Shown in pieces: positions 19,175 through 29,743 of a stretch of 64,000 nt of DNA; position 1 is the first letter of the stretch, and each line of letters opens with the position of its first letter. The translations under genes and the position numbers were made by a program. The stretch covers positions 124,001-188,000 of the forward strand of contig NZ_CP121464.1 of NCBI RefSeq assembly GCF_029690045.1, given 5' to 3'. The stretch comes from Janthinobacterium rivuli (GTDB taxonomy: Bacteria > Pseudomonadota > Gammaproteobacteria > Burkholderiales > Burkholderiaceae_D). The notes beneath the pieces are model-generated. The model made no database searches, was not told the DNA's origin, and worked only from the letters and a program-made list of their open reading frames with translations.

Positions 19175-20056
19175 TTACTCCTGCGGCCTGGCTTCGGAGG
19201 CAACGGTATTGCTACCAGATGTTACGAGGTCCGCTGGCGCCACCGCCGCGGCGGCCGTGGCTGCAGGCGCGTCATTGGCAGGCTGCGGTTTTGGCTCGTA
19301 CTCGGGCTCGTAGTCGCTGCTGTCGTTTTTTGGCACTTTGCGGTCGCGGCGGTCCGTATCGCCATCGAACACCTTGCTTTCGCGCGCCTGCAGGAAGCCG
19401 TCGCGGATGAATTCATAACGGTCCAGCGCGGCCGCTTCCATCAAATTGGTCGCGTCGAGCAGCGCGGCGCGCTTGTCGACCACGCGCGTCACCGTGCCGA
19501 TATTGCGCACATAGGCCGGATCCTTGTAGCGCCATGGGTCGCCCGCGATATCGAGCGGCAGGGCCGCCGTGTCGCGCACGGTCGATGGGCCCAGCAGCGG
19601 CAGCATCACGTACGGACCAGACTGCACGCCATACCAGCCCAGGGTCTGGCCAAAGTCTTCGTTATGCTTGGGAATGCCGGCCTGCGACGCGATGTCGATC
19701 AGGCCGAAGATGCCGAAGGTCGAGTTCATGCTGACGCGCACGACGTCTTGCAAGCCCGCCTCACCCTTGCCTTGCAGCAAGTTATTCATGGCGCTCCACA
19801 CATCGGACAAGTTGCCGAAGAAGTTGCCCACGCCCGTTTGCACGAACGAGGGCGTCACCTTCTTGTAGGCCGTGGCGACCGGCTTCAGGGCCACCTGGTC
19901 AACGGTGTCGTTGAACTTGAACATGGCGCGGTTGTACCCTTCCAGCGGGTCGCGCGGATTGGTGCCGGTGGCGCAAGCGCTTACGCTGGCGGCGATGGCC
20001 AGGGCCAGGCCGATACGCGCCAGGCTGCCTTGGGATTGTTTGGTCGACTCGCTCAT
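19175..20056 (-). CDS. mlaA: outer-membrane lipoprotein MlaA (VacJ)
   Basis: A 293-residue lipoprotein that removes mislocalised phospholipid from the outer leaflet of the outer membrane. The signal peptide ends in a lipobox ASVSAC with lipidated Cys28. The VacJ core contains DPLEGYNRAMFKFND, RVSMNSTFGIFGLIDIAS and YGVQSGPYVMLPLLGPSTVRD. The C-terminal tail is acidic and then Ala/Pro-rich. Its start overlaps the mlaD stop by 4 nt. In E. coli mlaA is unlinked; here it sits inside the operon, as often in betaproteobacteria. Confidence 0.95.
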   Translation of the reverse strand: MSESTKQSQGSLARIGLALAIAASVSACATGTNPRDPLEGYNRAMFKFNDTVDQVALKPVATAYKKVTPSFVQTGVGNFFGNLSDVWSAMNNLLQGKGEAGLQDVVRVSMNSTFGIFGLIDIASQAGIPKHNEDFGQTLGWYGVQSGPYVMLPLLGPSTVRDTAALPLDIAGDPWRYKDPAYVRNIGTVTRVVDKRAALLDATNLMEAAALDRYEFIRDGFLQARESKVFDGDTDRRDRKVPKNDSSDYEPEYEPKPQPANDAPAATAAAAVAPADLVTSGSNTVASEARPQE

Positions 20057-20523
20057 TTGCTGTCCTTTCCTTCCGCTGCCTTGCTGTAGATGAACTGATT
20101 GATCAGGTCTTCCAGCACTGTGGCCGATTGAGTACGGGCGATCTTGTCGCCCTCTGCCAGGTTCGCCAGATCGCCGCCTGCTTCCAGGCCGATATATTGC
20201 TCACCCAGCAAACCGGCCGTCAAAATCTTGGCCGAGCTGTCTTTCGGAAATTTGTAGCCATCTTCAATGTCGAGTTTCACCAGCGCCTGGTAAGTCTTGT
20301 CGTCAAAGACGATTTCCGAGACCCTGCCCACCACCACGCCAGCACCCTTGACGGGCGCCTGCGGCTTGAGGCCGCCAATATTGTCGAACTTGGCACTAAT
20401 GGTATACGTCTTGCTGAAAGACAGCGAGCTCATATTGCCGGCCTTGAGCGCCAGAAACATCAATGCCGCCACACCGAGCAAGACGAACAAGCCGACCCAG
20501 ACATCCAAAGATTTACGTTGCAT
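20053..20523 (-). CDS. mlaD: MCE-domain inner-membrane protein MlaD
   Basis: A 156-residue protein with one N-terminal membrane helix (LDVWVGLFVLLGVAALMFLAL) and one MCE domain (YTISAKFDNIGGLKPQAPVKGAGVVVGRVS). It forms the hexameric periplasmic ring on MlaFE. The start MQRKSLDV is chosen over an in-frame upstream start because it begins at the family position, directly before the membrane helix. Confidence 0.95.
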   Translation of the reverse strand: MQRKSLDVWVGLFVLLGVAALMFLALKAGNMSSLSFSKTYTISAKFDNIGGLKPQAPVKGAGVVVGRVSEIVFDDKTYQALVKLDIEDGYKFPKDSSAKILTAGLLGEQYIGLEAGGDLANLAEGDKIARTQSATVLEDLINQFIYSKAAEGKDSK

Positions 20524-20603
20524 AAACAATCCTAAATAATTTTTACTTGCCGCCACCTGCGCAGAACACTGCCCAGGCCGATAATTTTGTCGCCTATCGG
20601 CAA

Positions 20604-21386
20604 TTACTTGCTAAACATCAAAGCCGTCATCATGAAATCGAGCCACCACACCATCAACGACGAAATGACCACCGTGCGCGTGGTGGCGCCGGAGACGTCT
20701 TCCGGCGTCGGCTGTGCCTGATACCCCTGGAACAGCGCGATGAAGGTCACCGCGATGCCGAACACCAGGCTCTTGATGGTGCCATTGCCCACTTCTTTCC
20801 AGACATCCACGCCGCCTTGCATCTGCGACCAGAACGAGCCTTCATCGACGCCGATCAGCACCACGCCGACCAGGTAGCTGCCGACGATGCCGACGGCCGT
20901 GAAGATGGCGCCCAGGATCGGCATGGCGATCACGCCGGCCCAAAAACGGGGCGCCAGCACGCGCTGGATCGGATTGACGGCCATCATTTCCATGGCCGAC
21001 AACTGCTCGCCCGCCTTCATCAGGCCGATTTCCGCCGTCAGCGAGGTGCCGGCACGGCCGGCGAACAGCAGCGCCGTCACGACGGGGCCCAGTTCGCGCG
21101 TCAGGGACAGCGCCACCAGCAAGCCCAGCGACTGCTCGGCGCCGTACGTGGTCAAGGTGTAATAGCCTTGCAAACCCAGCACCATGCCGACGAACAGGCC
21201 GGAAACGGCGGTAATCACCAGCGAGCGGTTACCGATAAAAAACAGTTGCTCAATCACCAGGCGCGGACGGCGCCACAGGCCGCCCGACGAGGCGATGATG
21301 ATAAAAAACGAGCGCACGGCAAAGCCGAGGTCTTGTACCGAACGACGCAACCACGCTCCGATCGCCGCCAGGAAACGCGCGATCAT
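20604..21386 (-). CDS. mlaE: phospholipid ABC transporter permease MlaE
   Basis: A 260-residue permease of the MlaFEDB complex. It contains the conserved region VTALLFAGRAGTSLTAEIGLMKAGEQL and AVNPIQRVLAPRFWAGVIAMP, plus several membrane helices. Its ATG overlaps the mlaF stop by 4 nt. mlaD follows after about 80 nt. Confidence 0.96.
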   Translation of the reverse strand: MIARFLAAIGAWLRRSVQDLGFAVRSFFIIIASSGGLWRRPRLVIEQLFFIGNRSLVITAVSGLFVGMVLGLQGYYTLTTYGAEQSLGLLVALSLTRELGPVVTALLFAGRAGTSLTAEIGLMKAGEQLSAMEMMAVNPIQRVLAPRFWAGVIAMPILGAIFTAVGIVGSYLVGVVLIGVDEGSFWSQMQGGVDVWKEVGNGTIKSLVFGIAVTFIALFQGYQAQPTPEDVSGATTRTVVISSLMVWWLDFMMTALMFSK

Positions 21387-22204
21387 CGGCCGGCCCCCGT
21401 CTGCAGACCCAGGTCGTCGGCCAGCGACTTGCCCGGATAGTGGAAGGGAACGGGGCCATCGGCCTCGGCATTGACGAACTGCTTGACGTAGGGATGCGTC
21501 GACACGGCCATCTCGGCCGGCGTGCCGTGCGCCACGATCTTGCCCGATGACAGAAAATAGACGTAATCAGCGATGGCGAAACACTCCTTCACATCGTGCG
21601 ATACCAGGATAGACGTGGAGCCCAGCGCATCGTTCAAATTGCGGATCAAATTGGCCGTCACGCCCATGGAAATCGGGTCCAGGCCGGCGAACGGCTCGTC
21701 GTACATGATCAGTTCGGGGTCGAGCGCGATGGCGCGCGCCAGCGCGACGCGGCGGCCCATGCCGCCCGAGATCTCGGCCGGCTTCAATTGCGCCGCATTG
21801 CGCAGTCCCACGGCGTGCAGCTTCATCAACACCAGGGTGCGGATCAGCTCTTCATTCAAGTCCGTGTGTTCGCGCAGAGGGAACGCCACGTTCTCGAACG
21901 CCGTCAAGTCCGTAAACAGGGCGCCGTGCTGGAACAGCATGCCCATCTTGCGGCGCAGCTGGTATAGCTCGTCGGTTCCCAAGGTATGCACGATCTGGCC
22001 GTCCACATTCACGGAACCGGAACTGGGGCGCAACTGCCCGCCGATCAGGCGCAGTACGGTCGTCTTGCCACTGCCGGAGCCACCCATGACGGCCACAACT
22101 TTTCCACGTGGGAAATCCATTTGAAGGCCCGATAAAATCGAACGTTCTCCATAGGCAAAGTGTAAATCACGGATCTCAACAAGATTTGGCACGACGAAGC
22201 TCAC
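21383..22204 (-). CDS. mlaF: phospholipid ABC transporter ATPase MlaF
   Basis: A 273-residue ATPase of the MlaFEDB transporter. Walker A is MGGSGSGKTT, the signature region is EISGGMGRRVALARAIALDPEL, Walker B MYDEPFAGLD, and the H-loop VSHDVKE. The start is a GTG with no visible Shine-Dalgarno sequence. A TACAAT (minus strand, 22219-22224) only 15 nt upstream could be a -10 box giving a very short leader. It heads the long minus-strand block. Confidence 0.95.
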   Translation of the reverse strand: MSFVVPNLVEIRDLHFAYGERSILSGLQMDFPRGKVVAVMGGSGSGKTTVLRLIGGQLRPSSGSVNVDGQIVHTLGTDELYQLRRKMGMLFQHGALFTDLTAFENVAFPLREHTDLNEELIRTLVLMKLHAVGLRNAAQLKPAEISGGMGRRVALARAIALDPELIMYDEPFAGLDPISMGVTANLIRNLNDALGSTSILVSHDVKECFAIADYVYFLSSGKIVAHGTPAEMAVSTHPYVKQFVNAEADGPVPFHYPGKSLADDLGLQTGAGR

Positions 22205-22395
22205 TATTTTAATGGCGTATTGTAGTGCAGAAACGCCAACCTCTGCTGAGACACCCCTTGGGACAGGCCCGTAAAGGGGAAGAATACAACACTAATGAAT
22301 CGAAAGTCAGATATTGTAGTGGAAATTCGGCCGCCACATCGCGTCCCTGTCCGATGACATTCGCAGCTGTTGACTTGACAAGTAAAAATAACAAA

Positions 22396-22422
22396 GGCCA
22401 CGTCGCGATCCGCGCCGTGGCC
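22396..22422 (-). terminator. second terminator behind gltD
   Basis: On the minus strand GGCCACG pairs with CGTGGCC around a GC-rich inner loop that can extend the stem; TTTGTTATTTTT follows. It lies about 30 nt behind the first hairpin and backs it up. Confidence 0.7.
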
Positions 22423-22428
22423 CTGGCA

Positions 22429-22455
22429 AAAAACGAACAATTGCTCGTTTTTTTT
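22429..22455 (-). terminator. first terminator directly at the gltD stop
   Basis: An A/T-rich near-perfect hairpin. AAAAACGAGCAA pairs with TTGTTCGTTTTT (one G-U pair) and begins at the gltD TAA stop. The descending arm ends in a T run. Confidence 0.7.
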
Positions 22456-23917
22456 AACGTGGCAGCAAGGATGCGCCCATCAGGAACTCATCGACGGCGC
22501 GCGCGCATTGACGCCCTTCGCGGATGGCCCAGACCACCAGCGACTGGCCACGGCGCATGTCGCCGGCCGCAAAGACTTTCGGCACCGAGGTCTGGTAGCA
22601 GCCGGCGCCATCCGTTGTCGCCTTGACATTGCCGCGCGCATCCGTATCGACGCCGAACGCTTCCAGCACTTGTTGCACTGGTGAAACAAAACCCATGGCC
22701 AGGAAGACCAGGTCCGCCTTCATCTCGAATTCCGAGTTCGGCACTTCGCTCATCTTGCCGTCTTTCCACTCGACTCTGCAGGCGATCAGCTTTTCCACCT
22801 TGCCGCCCTTGCCTTCGAAACGCTTGGTGGCCACGGCCCAGTCGCGCTCGCAGCCTTCCTCGTGCGAGGACGAGGTGCGCAGCTTGGTCGGCCAGTATGG
22901 CCAGACGAGCGGCTTGTTTTCCTGTTCCGGCGGCTGCGGCATCAGTTCGAACTGGGCCACCGAGGCGGCGCCATGGCGGTTCGAGGTGCCGACGCAGTCG
23001 GAACCCGTGTCACCGCCGCCGATCACCACCACGTGCTTGCCCGTGGCCTTGATCTGGTCCTTGAGCTTGTCGCCCGCGTTGACCTTGTTTTGCAGCGGCA
23101 GGAAATCCATGGCGAAGTGCACGCCCTTCAGCTCGCGACCCGGCACGGGCAAGTCGCGCGGCTGCTCGGCGCCGCCGGCCATGATGACGGCGTCGAATTC
23201 CTTTTCCAGGTCTTCCGGGAAAATGGTTTCCTTGGCCCAGTTATTCACGTGGGCCGGGAAATCCTTGCCCACCAGCACGCTAGTGCGGAACACGACGCCT
23301 TCGGCTTCCATCTGTTTCACGCGCAGGTCGATGTGCGACTTTTCCATCTTGAAGTCGGGGATGCCGTAACGCAGCAAACCACCGACCCGGTCGCTCTTTT
23401 CAAACACGGTGACGGCATGGCCGGCGCGCGCCAGCTGCTGCGCCGCCGCCAGGCCGGCAGGACCGGAACCGACGATGGCCACTTTCTTGCCGGTGCTGAA
23501 TCCCGCCGGCTGCGGCGTGACCCAGCCGTGTTCCCAGCCCATGTCGATGATTTTATGTTCGATCGACTTGATGCCAACCGGATCTTCGTGGATGCCCAGG
23601 GTGCAGGCCGATTCACATGGCGCCGGGCAGATGCGGCCCGTAAATTCCGGGAAGTTATTGGTCGAATGCAAAATGTCGAGCGCTTCGCGGTAGGCGCCGC
23701 GGTACACCAGGTCATTCCAGTCAGGAATGATGTTATTCACGGGGCAACCCGTGGTGCAGAAGGGAATGCCGCAATCCATGCAGCGCGCGCCCTGCACCGT
23801 CGCTTGCGCGTCCGACAGGTGCAGCACGAATTCCTTGTAGTTCTTCAGGCGCGCGGCAGGCTCCAGATAGTGTTCGTCCTGGCGCTTGAATTCCATGAAG
23901 CCGGTAATTTTACCCAC
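22454..23917 (-). CDS. gltD: glutamate synthase (NADPH) small subunit
   Basis: A 487-residue FAD/NADPH-dependent subunit that passes electrons to GltB. The N-terminal iron-sulfur region has [22 protein letters not shown] and [12 protein letters not shown]. The FAD-binding GxGxxG is [22 protein letters not shown] and the NADPH site is [15 protein letters not shown]. The length is family-typical. It lies 69 nt after gltB and is followed by two tandem terminators. Confidence 0.97.
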   Translation of the reverse strand: MGKITGFMEFKRQDEHYLEPAARLKNYKEFVLHLSDAQATVQGARCMDCGIPFCTTGCPVNNIIPDWNDLVYRGAYREALDILHSTNNFPEFTGRICPAPCESACTLGIHEDPVGIKSIEHKIIDMGWEHGWVTPQPAGFSTGKKVAIVGSGPAGLAAAQQLARAGHAVTVFEKSDRVGGLLRYGIPDFKMEKSHIDLRVKQMEAEGVVFRTSVLVGKDFPAHVNNWAKETIFPEDLEKEFDAVIMAGGAEQPRDLPVPGRELKGVHFAMDFLPLQNKVNAGDKLKDQIKATGKHVVVIGGGDTGSDCVGTSNRHGAASVAQFELMPQPPEQENKPLVWPYWPTKLRTSSSHEEGCERDWAVATKRFEGKGGKVEKLIACRVEWKDGKMSEVPNSEFEMKADLVFLAMGFVSPVQQVLEAFGVDTDARGNVKATTDGAGCYQTSVPKVFAAGDMRRGQSLVVWAIREGRQCARAVDEFLMGASLLPR

Positions 23918-23986
23918 GATAGTTCCTTTGTATTTTTAGCTGGCGGGAGCGGCGCGGCCGCTCCCTTCACATTCATCTCGGCTGGC

Positions 23987-26900
23987 TCAGGCGGCGACGG
24001 CTTGCACTTCCATGGCGGCGTCAGCTGCCATCTCGATCAGCGCGCGCTTGTATTCGTTCGGGAAGACTTTCACGAACTTGCCGCGCGCCGCGGCCCAGTC
24101 ATCCAGCAGGACACGGGCGCGCGTGCTGCCCGTGTGCTTGAAGTGACGCTCGATCAGGCGCTTGAGGATGACCTCGTCGGCTTCCGGCACGCCGTCGCGG
24201 TGCTGGGTATGCCAGGCGTCGCGGTCGAGATGCTGTTCCGCTGCGGACACGACCTTGTCCAGGCTGACCATGGCCGTGTTGCACTTGCTGGCAAAGTCGC
24301 CGGCCGGGTCATATACATAGGCGATGCCGCCCGACATGCCGGCCGCGAAGTTGCGTCCCGTGTTGCCCAGCACCACCACCGTGCCGCCCGTCATGTATTC
24401 GCAGCCATGGTCGCCCAGGCCCTCGACCACCGTGGTGGCGCCCGAGTTGCGCACGGCAAAGCGTTCACCGGCCACGCCATTGAAGAACGCTTCGCCGGCG
24501 ATGGCGCCGTACAGCACCGTATTGCCGATGATGATGTTGTCCACGGCCCAGCCGCGGAACTCGGTATTGGGCCGCACGATGATGCGCCCACCCGACAAGC
24601 CCTTGCCCACGTAATCGTTGCCTTCACCCACCAGGTCGATCGTGATGCCGTGCGCCAGGAAGGCGCAGGCCGACTGGCCCGCCGTGCCTTGCAATTGAAT
24701 GTGGATGGTGTCGTCCGGCAAGCCGGCGTGACCGTATTTCTTCGCCACTTCGCCGGACAGCATGGTGCCCACCGTGCGGTTCAGGTTGCGCACGGGCGAG
24801 ATGAAGGAGACGCGCTCGCCCTTTTCCAGCGCCGCGCGCGCTTGCGCGATCAGCTTGTGATCGAGCGCCTTTTCCAGCGCATGGTCCTGGAATTCCACGT
24901 GGCGGCAGGCTTGGCCATCCGGGGTTTCCGGCTTGTAGAAGATGGCCGAGAAGTCCAGGCCTTGCGCCTTCCAGTGCGAAATCGCCTTCGATTTGTCCAG
25001 CAAGTCCACACGGCCGATCAGTTCATCATACGTGCGGATGCCCAGCTGTGCCATCAATTGACGGGCTTCTTCGGCAACGAAGAAGAAGTAATTGACGACA
25101 TACTCGGGTTTGCCCGAGAACTTGGCGCGCAGCACCGGATCTTGCGTGGCCACGCCCACCGGGCACGTGTTCAAATGGCATTTGCGCATCATGATGCAGC
25201 CTTCGACCACCAGCGGCGCCGTGGCGAAACCGATCTCGTCGGCGCCCAGCAGGGCGGCGATGACCACGTCGCGGCCCGTCTTCATCTGGCCGTCGGCCTG
25301 CACGCGGATACGGCTGCGCAAGCCGTTCAAGACCAAGGTTTGTTGCGTTTCGGCCAGACCCAGCTCCCACGGCGTGCCCGCATGCTTCACGGACGACAAT
25401 GGCGAGGCGCCCGTGCCGCCGTCATGGCCGGCAACGACCACGTGGTCGGCTTTCGCCTTGGTCACGCCGGCGGCCACCGTGCCGATACCCACTTCCGACA
25501 CCAGTTTGACGGAAATCGAGGCGCGCGGATTGGCGTTCTTCAAGTCATGGATCAGCTGCGCCAGATCTTCGATGGAATAGATATCGTGGTGCGGCGGCGG
25601 CGAAATCAGGCCCACGCCCGGCACGGAAAAGCGCAGGCTGGCGATGTATTCCGACACTTTATGGCCAGGTAACTGGCCGCCTTCGCCCGGTTTGGCGCCC
25701 TGCGCCATCTTGATCTGGATCTGGTCGGCCGAGTTCAGGTAGGCGGCCGTGACGCCGAAACGTCCCGACGCCACCTGCTTGATGCGCGAACGCATGGAAT
25801 CGCCTTCCTGCAGCGGAATATCGACGACGATCTGCTCGGCGCCCACGATGGACGCCATGGTGTCGCCCTGGCGGATCGGGATGCCCTTCAATTCCTGCGT
25901 GTAGCGGTTCGGATCTTCGCCGCCCTCGCCCGTGTTCGACTTGCCGCCGATGCGGTTCATGGCCACCGCAAGCGTCGCGTGCGCTTCCGTGCTGATCGAG
26001 CCGAGCGACATGGCGCCGGTAGCAAAACGCTTGACGATTTCCTTGGCCGGTTCCACTTCATCGAGCGGGATGGCCTTGGTCGGGTCGAGCTTGAACTCGA
26101 ACAGGCCGCGCAGGGTCAGGTGGCGACGGCTCTGGTCGTTGATGATTTGCGCATATTCTTTGTAACTGGAGAAATTGTTGCTGCGCGTGGAATGCTGCAG
26201 CTTGGCAATCGCGTCCGGCGTCCACATATGGTCTTCGCCGCGCACGCGGAATGCATATTCGCCGCCCGCGTCGAGCTTGTCGGACAGCACGGGATCGTTG
26301 CCGAAAGCCAGCGCGTGCAGGCGCAGCGCTTCTTCCGCCACTTCAAACACGCCGATGCCTTCCACGTTCGAGGCCGTGCCCTTGAAGTATTTGTCGACCA
26401 GCGACTTGTTCAGGCCGATGGCTTCGAAGATTTGCGCGCCGCAGTACGACATGTAGGTCGAAATGCCCATCTTCGACATGACCTTCATCAAGCCTTTACC
26501 CACTGCCTTGGTGTAGTTGTAGATGGCTTTGTCACCCGACAAGTCGCCCGGCAAGCCGTGCGCCATCTCGGCCAGGGTTTCCATGGCCAGGTACGGGTGG
26601 ACGGCTTCCGCGCCGTAGCCGGCCAGCAAGGCGAAGTGGTGCGTTTCGCGGGCGGAGCCCGTTTCCACGACGAGGCCGGTGGAGGCGCGCAAGCCCTTGC
26701 TCACCAAGTGCTGGTGCACGGTCGAGGTGGCCAGCAGCGCAGGGATCGCCACCTGGTCCGCGCAAATGGCGCGGTCCGAGACGATCAGGATGTTGTGGCC
26801 GGATTTCACGGCATCGACGGCTTCCGCGCACAGCGAAGCCAGGCAGGCTTCCACGCCTTCCTTGCCCCAGGCCAGCGGGTAGCAGATGTCCAGTTCGTAG

Positions 26901-28687
26901 GACTTGAACTTGCCGCCCGTGTGGGCGCTGATGTTGCGCAAACGGGCCATGTCGTCAAAGCCCAGCACGGGCTGCGCCACTTCCAGGCGCATCGGCGGGT
27001 TGACGTTGTTCGTATCGAGCAAGTTCGGTTTCGGGCCGATGAAGGACACGAGCGACATCACCATCGCTTCGCGGATCGGGTCGATCGGCGGATTCGTCAC
27101 TTGCGCGAACAACTGCTTGAAGTAGTTATACAGCGGTTTCAACTTGTTCGACATGACGGCCAGCGGCGAGTCATTGCCCATCGAACCTGTCGCCTCTTCG
27201 CCGGCCACGGCCATTGGCGCCATGAGGAATTTCAAGTCTTCCTGGGTATAACCGAACGCTTGCTGGCGGTCCAGCAACGATGGCTGCTCTTTTTCGCCTT
27301 GCGCGCGGTCCAGCTTGGCTTGACCTTCGGCCATCTTGATCTCGTCGAGCTTGATGCGCACCGAGTTGATCCACGCTTTATACGGCTTGGCGTTGGCGTA
27401 GGTGTTTTTCAGTTCCTGGTCGTCGATGATGCGGCCCGCTTCCAGGTCGATCAGGAACATTTTGCCAGGCTGCAAACGCCATTTCTGGATGATTTTCGAC
27501 TCAGGGATCGGCAGCACGCCCGATTCCGACGCCATCACCACCAGGTCGTCGTCCGTGACGATGTAGCGCGCGGGACGCAAGCCGTTGCGGTCCAGGGTGC
27601 CGCCGATGTGGCGGCCATCCGTAAACGCCATGGCGGCAGGGCCATCCCACGGTTCCATCATGGCGGCGTGGTATTCATAGAAGGCGCGGCGGTTGTCATC
27701 CATCGTCGTGTGGTTTTCCCACGCTTCCGGAATCATCATCATCATCGCCTGGGCGATCGGATAGCCGGCCATCAGCAGCAGTTCCAGCGCATTGTCGAAG
27801 CACGCCGTGTCGGACTGGCCTTCATAGATCAGGGGGAAGAGTTTTTGCAGGTCGTCGCCCAGCACGGCCGACTTCATGACGCCTTCGCGCGCGCGCATCC
27901 AGTTGAAGTTGCCTTTGACGGTGTTGATCTCGCCATTGTGCGCGATCAGGCGGTACGGGTGGGCCAGCGGCCACTCCGGGAAAGTATTCGTCGAGAAACG
28001 CTGGTGCACGAGGGCCAGGGCCGAGATGCAGCGCGCATCCTGCAAGTCCTTGTAGTACACGCCGACCTGGTCGGCCAGCAGCAAGCCTTTGTAGACGATG
28101 GTGCGCGCCGACATCGACGGCACGAAGAATTCCTTGCCGTGCAGCAGTTTCAAGGCCTGGATGGCGTGGCCCGACGATTTGCGGATCACATACAGTTTGC
28201 GCTCAAGCGCGTCGGTGACCATGATGTCCGGACCGCGGCCGATGAAGATCTGGCGGATGACGGGCTCTTTGGCGCGCACGGTGGGCGACATCGGCATGTC
28301 CGTATCGATGGGCACGTTGCGCCAGCCCAGCACGACTTGTCCCTCGATGCGCACGGCGCGTTCGATTTCCTGTTCGCAAGCGATGCGCGATGCGTGTTCC
28401 TTCGGCAGGAAGACCATGCCCACGCCGTATTCGCCAGGCGGCGGCAATTCCACGCCCTGCTTGGCCATTTCTTCGCGGTAGTACTGGTCAGGAATCTGGA
28501 TTAGGATGCCAGCGCCATCGCCCATCAGCGCATCGGCGCCCACGGCGCCCCGGTGATCGAGGTTTTTCAGAATCAGCAAACCCTGTTCGACGATCGAATG
28601 GGTCTTGTTGCCCTTGATATGGGCGACGAAACCGACGCCGCAGGCATCGTGTTCATTGGCTGGGTCGTACAGGCCTTGCGCTTTCAT
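23987..28687 (-). CDS. gltB: glutamate synthase large subunit
   Basis: A 1566-residue enzyme making two glutamates from glutamine and 2-oxoglutarate. The N-terminal class II amidotransferase begins after a short 15-residue propeptide, with nucleophile Cys16 in DACGVGF. A central domain, the FMN barrel ([22 protein letters not shown]) and the 3Fe-4S cluster [13 protein letters not shown] follow. The C-terminal domain is a beta-helix ([15 protein letters not shown]). The ATG has GGAGA 5 nt upstream. The 194-bp upstream gap holds a weak promoter candidate and a REP-like palindrome. Confidence 0.98.
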   Translation of the reverse strand: MKAQGLYDPANEHDACGVGFVAHIKGNKTHSIVEQGLLILKNLDHRGAVGADALMGDGAGILIQIPDQYYREEMAKQGVELPPPGEYGVGMVFLPKEHASRIACEQEIERAVRIEGQVVLGWRNVPIDTDMPMSPTVRAKEPVIRQIFIGRGPDIMVTDALERKLYVIRKSSGHAIQALKLLHGKEFFVPSMSARTIVYKGLLLADQVGVYYKDLQDARCISALALVHQRFSTNTFPEWPLAHPYRLIAHNGEINTVKGNFNWMRAREGVMKSAVLGDDLQKLFPLIYEGQSDTACFDNALELLLMAGYPIAQAMMMMIPEAWENHTTMDDNRRAFYEYHAAMMEPWDGPAAMAFTDGRHIGGTLDRNGLRPARYIVTDDDLVVMASESGVLPIPESKIIQKWRLQPGKMFLIDLEAGRIIDDQELKNTYANAKPYKAWINSVRIKLDEIKMAEGQAKLDRAQGEKEQPSLLDRQQAFGYTQEDLKFLMAPMAVAGEEATGSMGNDSPLAVMSNKLKPLYNYFKQLFAQVTNPPIDPIREAMVMSLVSFIGPKPNLLDTNNVNPPMRLEVAQPVLGFDDMARLRNISAHTGGKFKSYELDICYPLAWGKEGVEACLASLCAEAVDAVKSGHNILIVSDRAICADQVAIPALLATSTVHQHLVSKGLRASTGLVVETGSARETHHFALLAGYGAEAVHPYLAMETLAEMAHGLPGDLSGDKAIYNYTKAVGKGLMKVMSKMGISTYMSYCGAQIFEAIGLNKSLVDKYFKGTASNVEGIGVFEVAEEALRLHALAFGNDPVLSDKLDAGGEYAFRVRGEDHMWTPDAIAKLQHSTRSNNFSSYKEYAQIINDQSRRHLTLRGLFEFKLDPTKAIPLDEVEPAKEIVKRFATGAMSLGSISTEAHATLAVAMNRIGGKSNTGEGGEDPNRYTQELKGIPIRQGDTMASIVGAEQIVVDIPLQEGDSMRSRIKQVASGRFGVTAAYLNSADQIQIKMAQGAKPGEGGQLPGHKVSEYIASLRFSVPGVGLISPPPHHDIYSIEDLAQLIHDLKNANPRASISVKLVSEVGIGTVAAGVTKAKADHVVVAGHDGGTGASPLSSVKHAGTPWELGLAETQQTLVLNGLRSRIRVQADGQMKTGRDVVIAALLGADEIGFATAPLVVEGCIMMRKCHLNTCPVGVATQDPVLRAKFSGKPEYVVNYFFFVAEEARQLMAQLGIRTYDELIGRVDLLDKSKAISHWKAQGLDFSAIFYKPETPDGQACRHVEFQDHALEKALDHKLIAQARAALEKGERVSFISPVRNLNRTVGTMLSGEVAKKYGHAGLPDDTIHIQLQGTAGQSACAFLAHGITIDLVGEGNDYVGKGLSGGRIIVRPNTEFRGWAVDNIIIGNTVLYGAIAGEAFFNGVAGERFAVRNSGATTVVEGLGDHGCEYMTGGTVVVLGNTGRNFAAGMSGGIAYVYDPAGDFASKCNTAMVSLDKVVSAAEQHLDRDAWHTQHRDGVPEADEVILKRLIERHFKHTGSTRARVLLDDWAAARGKFVKVFPNEYKRALIEMAADAAMEVQAVAA

Positions 28688-28721
28688 GGGCTTCTCCGCT
28701 GCATATGACTATCGAAAAACT

Positions 28722-28750
28722 AGAGTAGTGCAACGCAACAAAAAACTCAA
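28722..28750 (-). promoter_or_regulatory. candidate promoter of gltBD
   Basis: Minus strand: -35-like TTGAGT (28745-28750), 17-bp spacer, -10-like TACTCT (28722-28727), about 35 nt before the gltB ATG. Position and spacing are good but the -10 is poor. Confidence 0.25.
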
Positions 28751-28761
28751 CCAGAACAATT

Positions 28762-28822
28762 AGGGTCGGAGTCGAATTAAATTCGATTCCGTCGCTCTAA
28801 AAATTTAATAGGGACATAGTCG
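28762..28822. repeat. REP-like palindrome and second motif on the 3' side of the RAYT gene
   Basis: AGGGTCGGAGTCG at 28762-28774 begins a palindrome whose arms are CGGAGTCGAATT (28767-28778) and AATTCGATTCCG (28780-28791), with one mismatch. A related motif, AGGGACATAGTCG, lies at 28810-28822. Inverted relatives lie on the other side of the transposase gene. Confidence 0.65.
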
Positions 28823-28881
28823 CAGCAATTTCAATAAAAGATAAGAAAGGAACCATTTTTTGTTTTAAATGCGAATGCTTT

Positions 28882-29589
28882 TCAATTATCGTCTGATTCG
28901 GCCACGACTTTGCGGGGACGGCCGCGCTTGGCAGGCAGCACTTGCCGCTGCATTTTCTGCTCCAGCGCCTGCTTGAAAGCGTCCGAACCGAGCGGCCAGC
29001 CCTTCAGTACAGCCTGCTCCACGACCTTCACCTGGCTGCTGCCCAGGCCTTGCTCGAACAGGCGCAGGTACGCCGCCTCGCGGTCGAACGGCGTGTTGCC
29101 CAGCGCCCAGTACAGCGCGTGGTCGGTGATGACGGGATCGGGTCGCACGCCCGCATGGTGGGCATAGCTGGACCAAGCATGGTCGAGCGCCTGAGCCGCC
29201 AGGCCCGTTTGCACGGGCACGCATTCCAGGTAGCGGCAGCAAGTGAGGAAGAAATTGTCGGGGTCGATGATGGACGTTTTGTAGCGTCCCTGCCACAAGG
29301 CGCCTTCGCGACCGTATTTCTGGTTGAAATACGGCACGTAATAGCGCCCCAGCCACTGCATCAGCTGGCCCAGGCCCGTCGCATCGCTGGGCGTAGCCAG
29401 TAAATGTAGCTGATCAGGCAATAAAACATAGGCGTGAATGGCCACCTTGAACATTTTTGCGCCCGTTTTCAGCCAGGACAAAAACTGCGCGTAGTCGGCG
29501 GCGTCCTGGAACACGTTCTGGCGGTTGCTGCCGCGCTGGATCACGTAATGGGGCAGTGCTGGAATGATGAGGCGGGGCAAACGGGCCAT
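28882..29589 (-). CDS. REP-associated tyrosine transposase-like protein (Y1_Tnp, IS200-related)
   Basis: A 235-residue protein of the RAYT/IS200-like Y1 family. The family start ARLPRLIIPALPHYVIQRGSNRQNVF is present, as are WQGRYKTSIID and the C-terminal region YLECVPVQTGL..HAWSSYAHHAG. The usual HUH metal motif (typically NHVHLL) reads DQLHLL here, so the first histidine is replaced by glutamine. A tyrosine-bearing helix (GRYYVPYFN) is present at the expected position. Such proteins process REP palindromes by single-strand transfer; with the altered motif, activity is doubtful. The basic tail ends in AKRGRPRKVV, an AT-hook-like motif. It is a lone gene with no second transposase. Confidence 0.88.
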   Translation of the reverse strand: MARLPRLIIPALPHYVIQRGSNRQNVFQDAADYAQFLSWLKTGAKMFKVAIHAYVLLPDQLHLLATPSDATGLGQLMQWLGRYYVPYFNQKYGREGALWQGRYKTSIIDPDNFFLTCCRYLECVPVQTGLAAQALDHAWSSYAHHAGVRPDPVITDHALYWALGNTPFDREAAYLRLFEQGLGSSQVKVVEQAVLKGWPLGSDAFKQALEQKMQRQVLPAKRGRPRKVVAESDDN

Positions 29590-29647
29590 GGCAAGCGTCA
29601 GTAAAATAGGCTAAGGCCTTGATTTTACACAGTATGCGCGAGTGACG

Positions 29648-29702
29648 CGACTCTGACCCTGTTTTATTTAAAATGCTGAAAAAAGCGGTTGACTCTGTCC
29701 CT
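29648..29702. repeat. REP-like motifs on the 5' side of the RAYT gene
   Basis: CGACTCTGACCCT (29648-29660) and GACTCTGTCCCT (29691-29702) are the inverted counterparts of the motifs at 28762 and 28810. The transposase gene is thus bracketed by head-to-head copies. Confidence 0.65.
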
Positions 29703-29743
29703 TTTATCGCGCCGGCCACTTGCGGACGGCGCAATAGGGACTA

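Noticed and set aside
22862..28504. Long plus-strand frames opposite gltD and gltB (936 and 841 residues)
   Set aside because: Low-complexity composition and complete overlap with unmistakable glutamate synthase genes.
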